Shown here in pieces: positions 61,847 through 64,000 of a stretch of DNA of 64,000 bases (positions are counted from its first letter, which is position 1; each line of letters begins with the position of its first letter). The notes beneath the pieces were generated by a model. The model worked only from the letters and a program-made list of their open reading frames with translations. It was not told the origin of the DNA and did no database searches. Location of the stretch: NCBI RefSeq assembly GCF_902833645.1, contig NZ_CADFGE010000001.1, positions 1,116,001-1,180,000 of the forward strand. Reading direction: 5' to 3'. A program made the position numbers and the translations under genes. This stretch comes from Paraburkholderia fungorum (GTDB taxonomy: Bacteria; Pseudomonadota; Gammaproteobacteria; Burkholderiales; Burkholderiaceae).

Positions 61847-64000
61847 ATGTCTACGCCATTCTCGCTCTCGGGCCTGTCCGAGAATCCGTTGAGTTCCCTG
61901 TCCGGAGCGTTCAAGAATTTTGACCAACTGCTGTCGGTGTTCAGCCAGAGCCAGCGTCTCCTGAAAGTTCAGTTTGCGCCTGACGCCGGATTGCCTTCGA
62001 ATGCGATGCTTCCACATCAGCTTCAAGGAAGTGAAGGCATCTGCGAATCGCTCAATTACACGCTCAGTTGTCTTTCGACCGACGCACGACTCCCGCTAAA
62101 AACGTTAATTGGGGTGCCAGTGGCATTCAGCATCGGCGATGTTGGAGGAAGCGACCGAACCGTTTGCGCAATCGTGACAGGTGCCCGGCAGCTCGCGTCG
62201 GACGGTGGCTTCGTATTAAATGAATACTCGTGCGAAGACGGCTTGTCTATTCTTCGCCATAGAACAACATGGCGCGTGTTCCGCAACGCTTCGGTTGTCG
62301 ATATCACGACGACGATTCTGCAAGAGCATATTGGGGCAAACAGCGTCCTCGCCAGTGCATTTGCTTACGATACCGGTGACTTGACAGCGACATATCCTCA
62401 GCGTGAGTTTATGATGCAAGCCGGCGAAAGCGACGCAGCTTTCCTTAGCCGACTATGGCGCCGCGAAGGTATTTGCTGGTACTACTCACACGCGCTCAAA
62501 GACGGCTGGCCGCTGCACACACTGCACCTTGTTGACAATGTCCATTCGTGGAAATCGAATGCAGCAGGCACCGTTCGATTCCATCGCGCCGATGCAACTG
62601 AAAAGGACGACACAGTAATAACGTGGCAGGCACATCGCACGCTCGTTCCAGGTTCGGTGCTCGCTGCATCGTACGACTACAGTACCGCACGTGCTGACGA
62701 GGTAAACGAAACCAACGTGCAGGACCAAGGCAAACACGGCAAAGCGCTCGGCTCTACTCTGACCGAGTATCGCTACGACTCGCCGCACATCGCCAACGAC
62801 TCCAACCATTACAGGCAAATCAATCTACGCAGACAGCAGGCGCACGAGCAGCAAGCCAAACATTTCGTTGGTGAGAGTGTTGTACGCGCTTTCAGCGGTG
62901 CAACGGGGACGGTGTTCTCTCTGACGGGGCAGGCAGAAATTGATGAGCATCCAGCCGAGCAACGGCGGTTTGTGCTGACGCGTGTCGAATTGAGCGCGCG
63001 CAATCACCTACTCACGGACTCTCCGGCCGGCAAATCGCTACAACTAGATAAAGACAGTCCCGTCTACCTCAATCGTTTTGAGTGTATCCGTGCCGACATC
63101 CCGGTCGTCCCTACGTGGGATCCTGCATGCGTTCCTGCGGTGGGACCGATGAGCGCGCGTGTTGTCGGCGCTGCGGGTCAGGAGGTGGATGTCGACGAAA
63201 ACGGACGCATCGCGGTGCAGTTCCTGTTCACGCGCGGCGACGAACACCCCGTCGCTGGTGCAAGCGGTACCCCCGGCGATTCTGCGCGTGTACGTGTTGC
63301 ATTGCCTTGGGCCGACGCGGGATTTGGAACAGCTTTCTGGCCGCGGGTGGGCAGCGAAGTATTGGTGACGTTCTTGCAGAACGACCCGGACAAGCCGGTT
63401 GTGACAGCAAACCTGCACGGCGCGAATCGCACGCCGACGCAATTTTCCGGTACCGGAAGCCTTCCTGGCAACTCCGCCCTATACGGCATCCGCTCAAAAG
63501 AGATGCGCGGTGCAGGCTACGGCGAATTGCAGTTTGACGATACAACTAACCAGACGAAAACGAAGCTTTCGTCTGAGCATGGCAAAACCCAACTGAACGA
63601 GGGGTGGATTGGACACCCGCGAGACGGTAGCAAATCCGACAAGCGCGGCGAGGGTTTTGAATTGCGCACGGATTTGTCAGGTGCTATTCGAGCAGCACAG
63701 GGTTTGCTGATCTCGACGGATGGGCGAGCAGGTGCTAGCGGGCAAGTCTTGGACCGTCAGGAACTTATAGGCCAACTTGAGGCCGCTCTAGCGATCGCAA
63801 AGCAGATCGCAGACCTTTCGCAGACCCACGACGCTGATGGCACCGATACCGCGCCACAGGAAAAGGCGCTCGATCAATTGAAAAAATGGGACAGCGATAA
63901 ACCGGGAGGTGCCGCGATCATCGGTGTATCAGCACCTGATGGCGTCGTACTCGGCAGCCCTCGCAATATCGTAGCTTCCGCAGGTACGCACGTGGATGTT
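61847..64000 (+). CDS. vgrG: VgrG (TssI) spike of another subtype, cut by the right edge
   Basis: The frame is open from the ATG at 61847 (AGGGTGA upstream) to the window end, 718 codons. It starts MSTPFSLSGLSENPLSSLSG, has the gp27-like segment ESDAAFLSRLWRREGICWYY and LNRFECIRADIPVVPTWDP. The gp5 OB region follows with VRVALPWADAGFGTAFWPRV and EVLVTFLQNDPDKPVVTANL. The RSKEMRGAGYGELQFDDTTN junction leads into the DUF2345 needle. The sequence is clearly different from the two inverted copies and belongs to the longer-headed VgrG type common in Burkholderia. Its C-terminus and cargo lie outside the window. Confidence 0.93.
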   Translation, partial: MSTPFSLSGLSENPLSSLSGAFKNFDQLLSVFSQSQRLLKVQFAPDAGLPSNAMLPHQLQGSEGICESLNYTLSCLSTDARLPLKTLIGVPVAFSIGDVGGSDRTVCAIVTGARQLASDGGFVLNEYSCEDGLSILRHRTTWRVFRNASVVDITTTILQEHIGANSVLASAFAYDTGDLTATYPQREFMMQAGESDAAFLSRLWRREGICWYYSHALKDGWPLHTLHLVDNVHSWKSNAAGTVRFHRADATEKDDTVITWQAHRTLVPGSVLAASYDYSTARADEVNETNVQDQGKHGKALGSTLTEYRYDSPHIANDSNHYRQINLRRQQAHEQQAKHFVGESVVRAFSGATGTVFSLTGQAEIDEHPAEQRRFVLTRVELSARNHLLTDSPAGKSLQLDKDSPVYLNRFECIRADIPVVPTWDPACVPAVGPMSARVVGAAGQEVDVDENGRIAVQFLFTRGDEHPVAGASGTPGDSARVRVALPWADAGFGTAFWPRVGSEVLVTFLQNDPDKPVVTANLHGANRTPTQFSGTGSLPGNSALYGIRSKEMRGAGYGELQFDDTTNQTKTKLSSEHGKTQLNEGWIGHPRDGSKSDKRGEGFELRTDLSGAIRAAQGLLISTDGRAGASGQVLDRQELIGQLEAALAIAKQIADLSQTHDADGTDTAPQEKALDQLKKWDSDKPGGAAIIGVSAPDGVVLGSPRNIVASAGTHVDV

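Noticed and set aside
1..64000. CRISPR array, prophage integrase, complete insertion sequence or T6SS structural cluster
   Set aside because: No regularly spaced repeats, transposase or integrase genes, or tss core genes were found on either strand.

Overview
The window reads as chromosomal DNA of a Burkholderiaceae member, most like Paraburkholderia. The support is high G+C coding sequence, the gene order def-fmt-lysE-htpX-rsmB-DUF4390-NtrY/NtrX-like, a GTP-type pckG, queCED, cadR/cadA, and an eat-eutBC locus facing an aldehyde dehydrogenase. The assignment is by recognition, not by database search.

Positions 1-34.4 kb are mostly core genome. They hold the 5' end of an HpaI-type aldolase, the queuosine precursor genes queC-queE-queD, tRNA-Phe, a long leftward cluster (def, fmt, LysE-type exporter, htpX, rsmB, DUF4390, NtrY-like kinase, NtrX-like regulator), and rightward dprA, a thioredoxin-like gene and topB. 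Next come a LysR regulator, pckG, a 2-hydroxyacid dehydrogenase, a patatin lipase, a hotdog thioesterase and tRNA-Lys. After these lie a YecA-like SEC-C protein, a LysE exporter with a convergent AraC regulator, a PadR/flavin monooxygenase pair, a PLP aminotransferase with a periplasmic binding protein, a DbpA-type helicase, and the cadR/cadA metal efflux pair with its MerR-type operator.

Positions 34.4-41.5 kb form an ethanolamine catabolism locus without microcompartment genes. Permease (eat) and ammonia-lyase (eutB, eutC) are co-transcribed leftward. An EutR-like AraC regulator diverges from an ExaC-type aldehyde dehydrogenase followed by a DUF779 protein. Uptake, deamination to acetaldehyde and oxidation to acetate are thus encoded together.

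Positions 41.7-64 kb are accessory. An AraC/GyrI-like regulator is followed by a 680-base gene-free but hairpin-rich stretch and a retron-type reverse transcriptase resembling the Myxococcus Mx162 enzyme. Then comes a type VI secretion (T6SS) VgrG/effector island. Two closely similar vgrG genes with similar promoters point inward (45.1-47.7 kb and 57.3-59.8 kb) as a large inverted repeat around about 10 kb of cargo. The left arm serves a two-domain peptidoglycan hydrolase (cysteine-amidase-like plus lambda-endolysin-like), a periplasmic immunity candidate, a PAAR tip and an N-acetylmuramoyl-L-alanine amidase. The right arm serves a multidomain M23-like/SH3/GH19 effector and its own periplasmic immunity candidate. 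A related transthyretin/Ig-like module recurs on VgrG, PAAR and effector. Beyond the right arm are a MazG-like pyrophosphohydrolase, a truncated DUF2075 gene fused to a decayed vgrG fragment, and a further, different vgrG running off the right edge. No T6SS structural (tss) genes are present, so this is an orphan VgrG island.

The retron-like gene with its unassigned upstream RNA, and the inverted VgrG arms with swappable cargo, are the most interesting parts.
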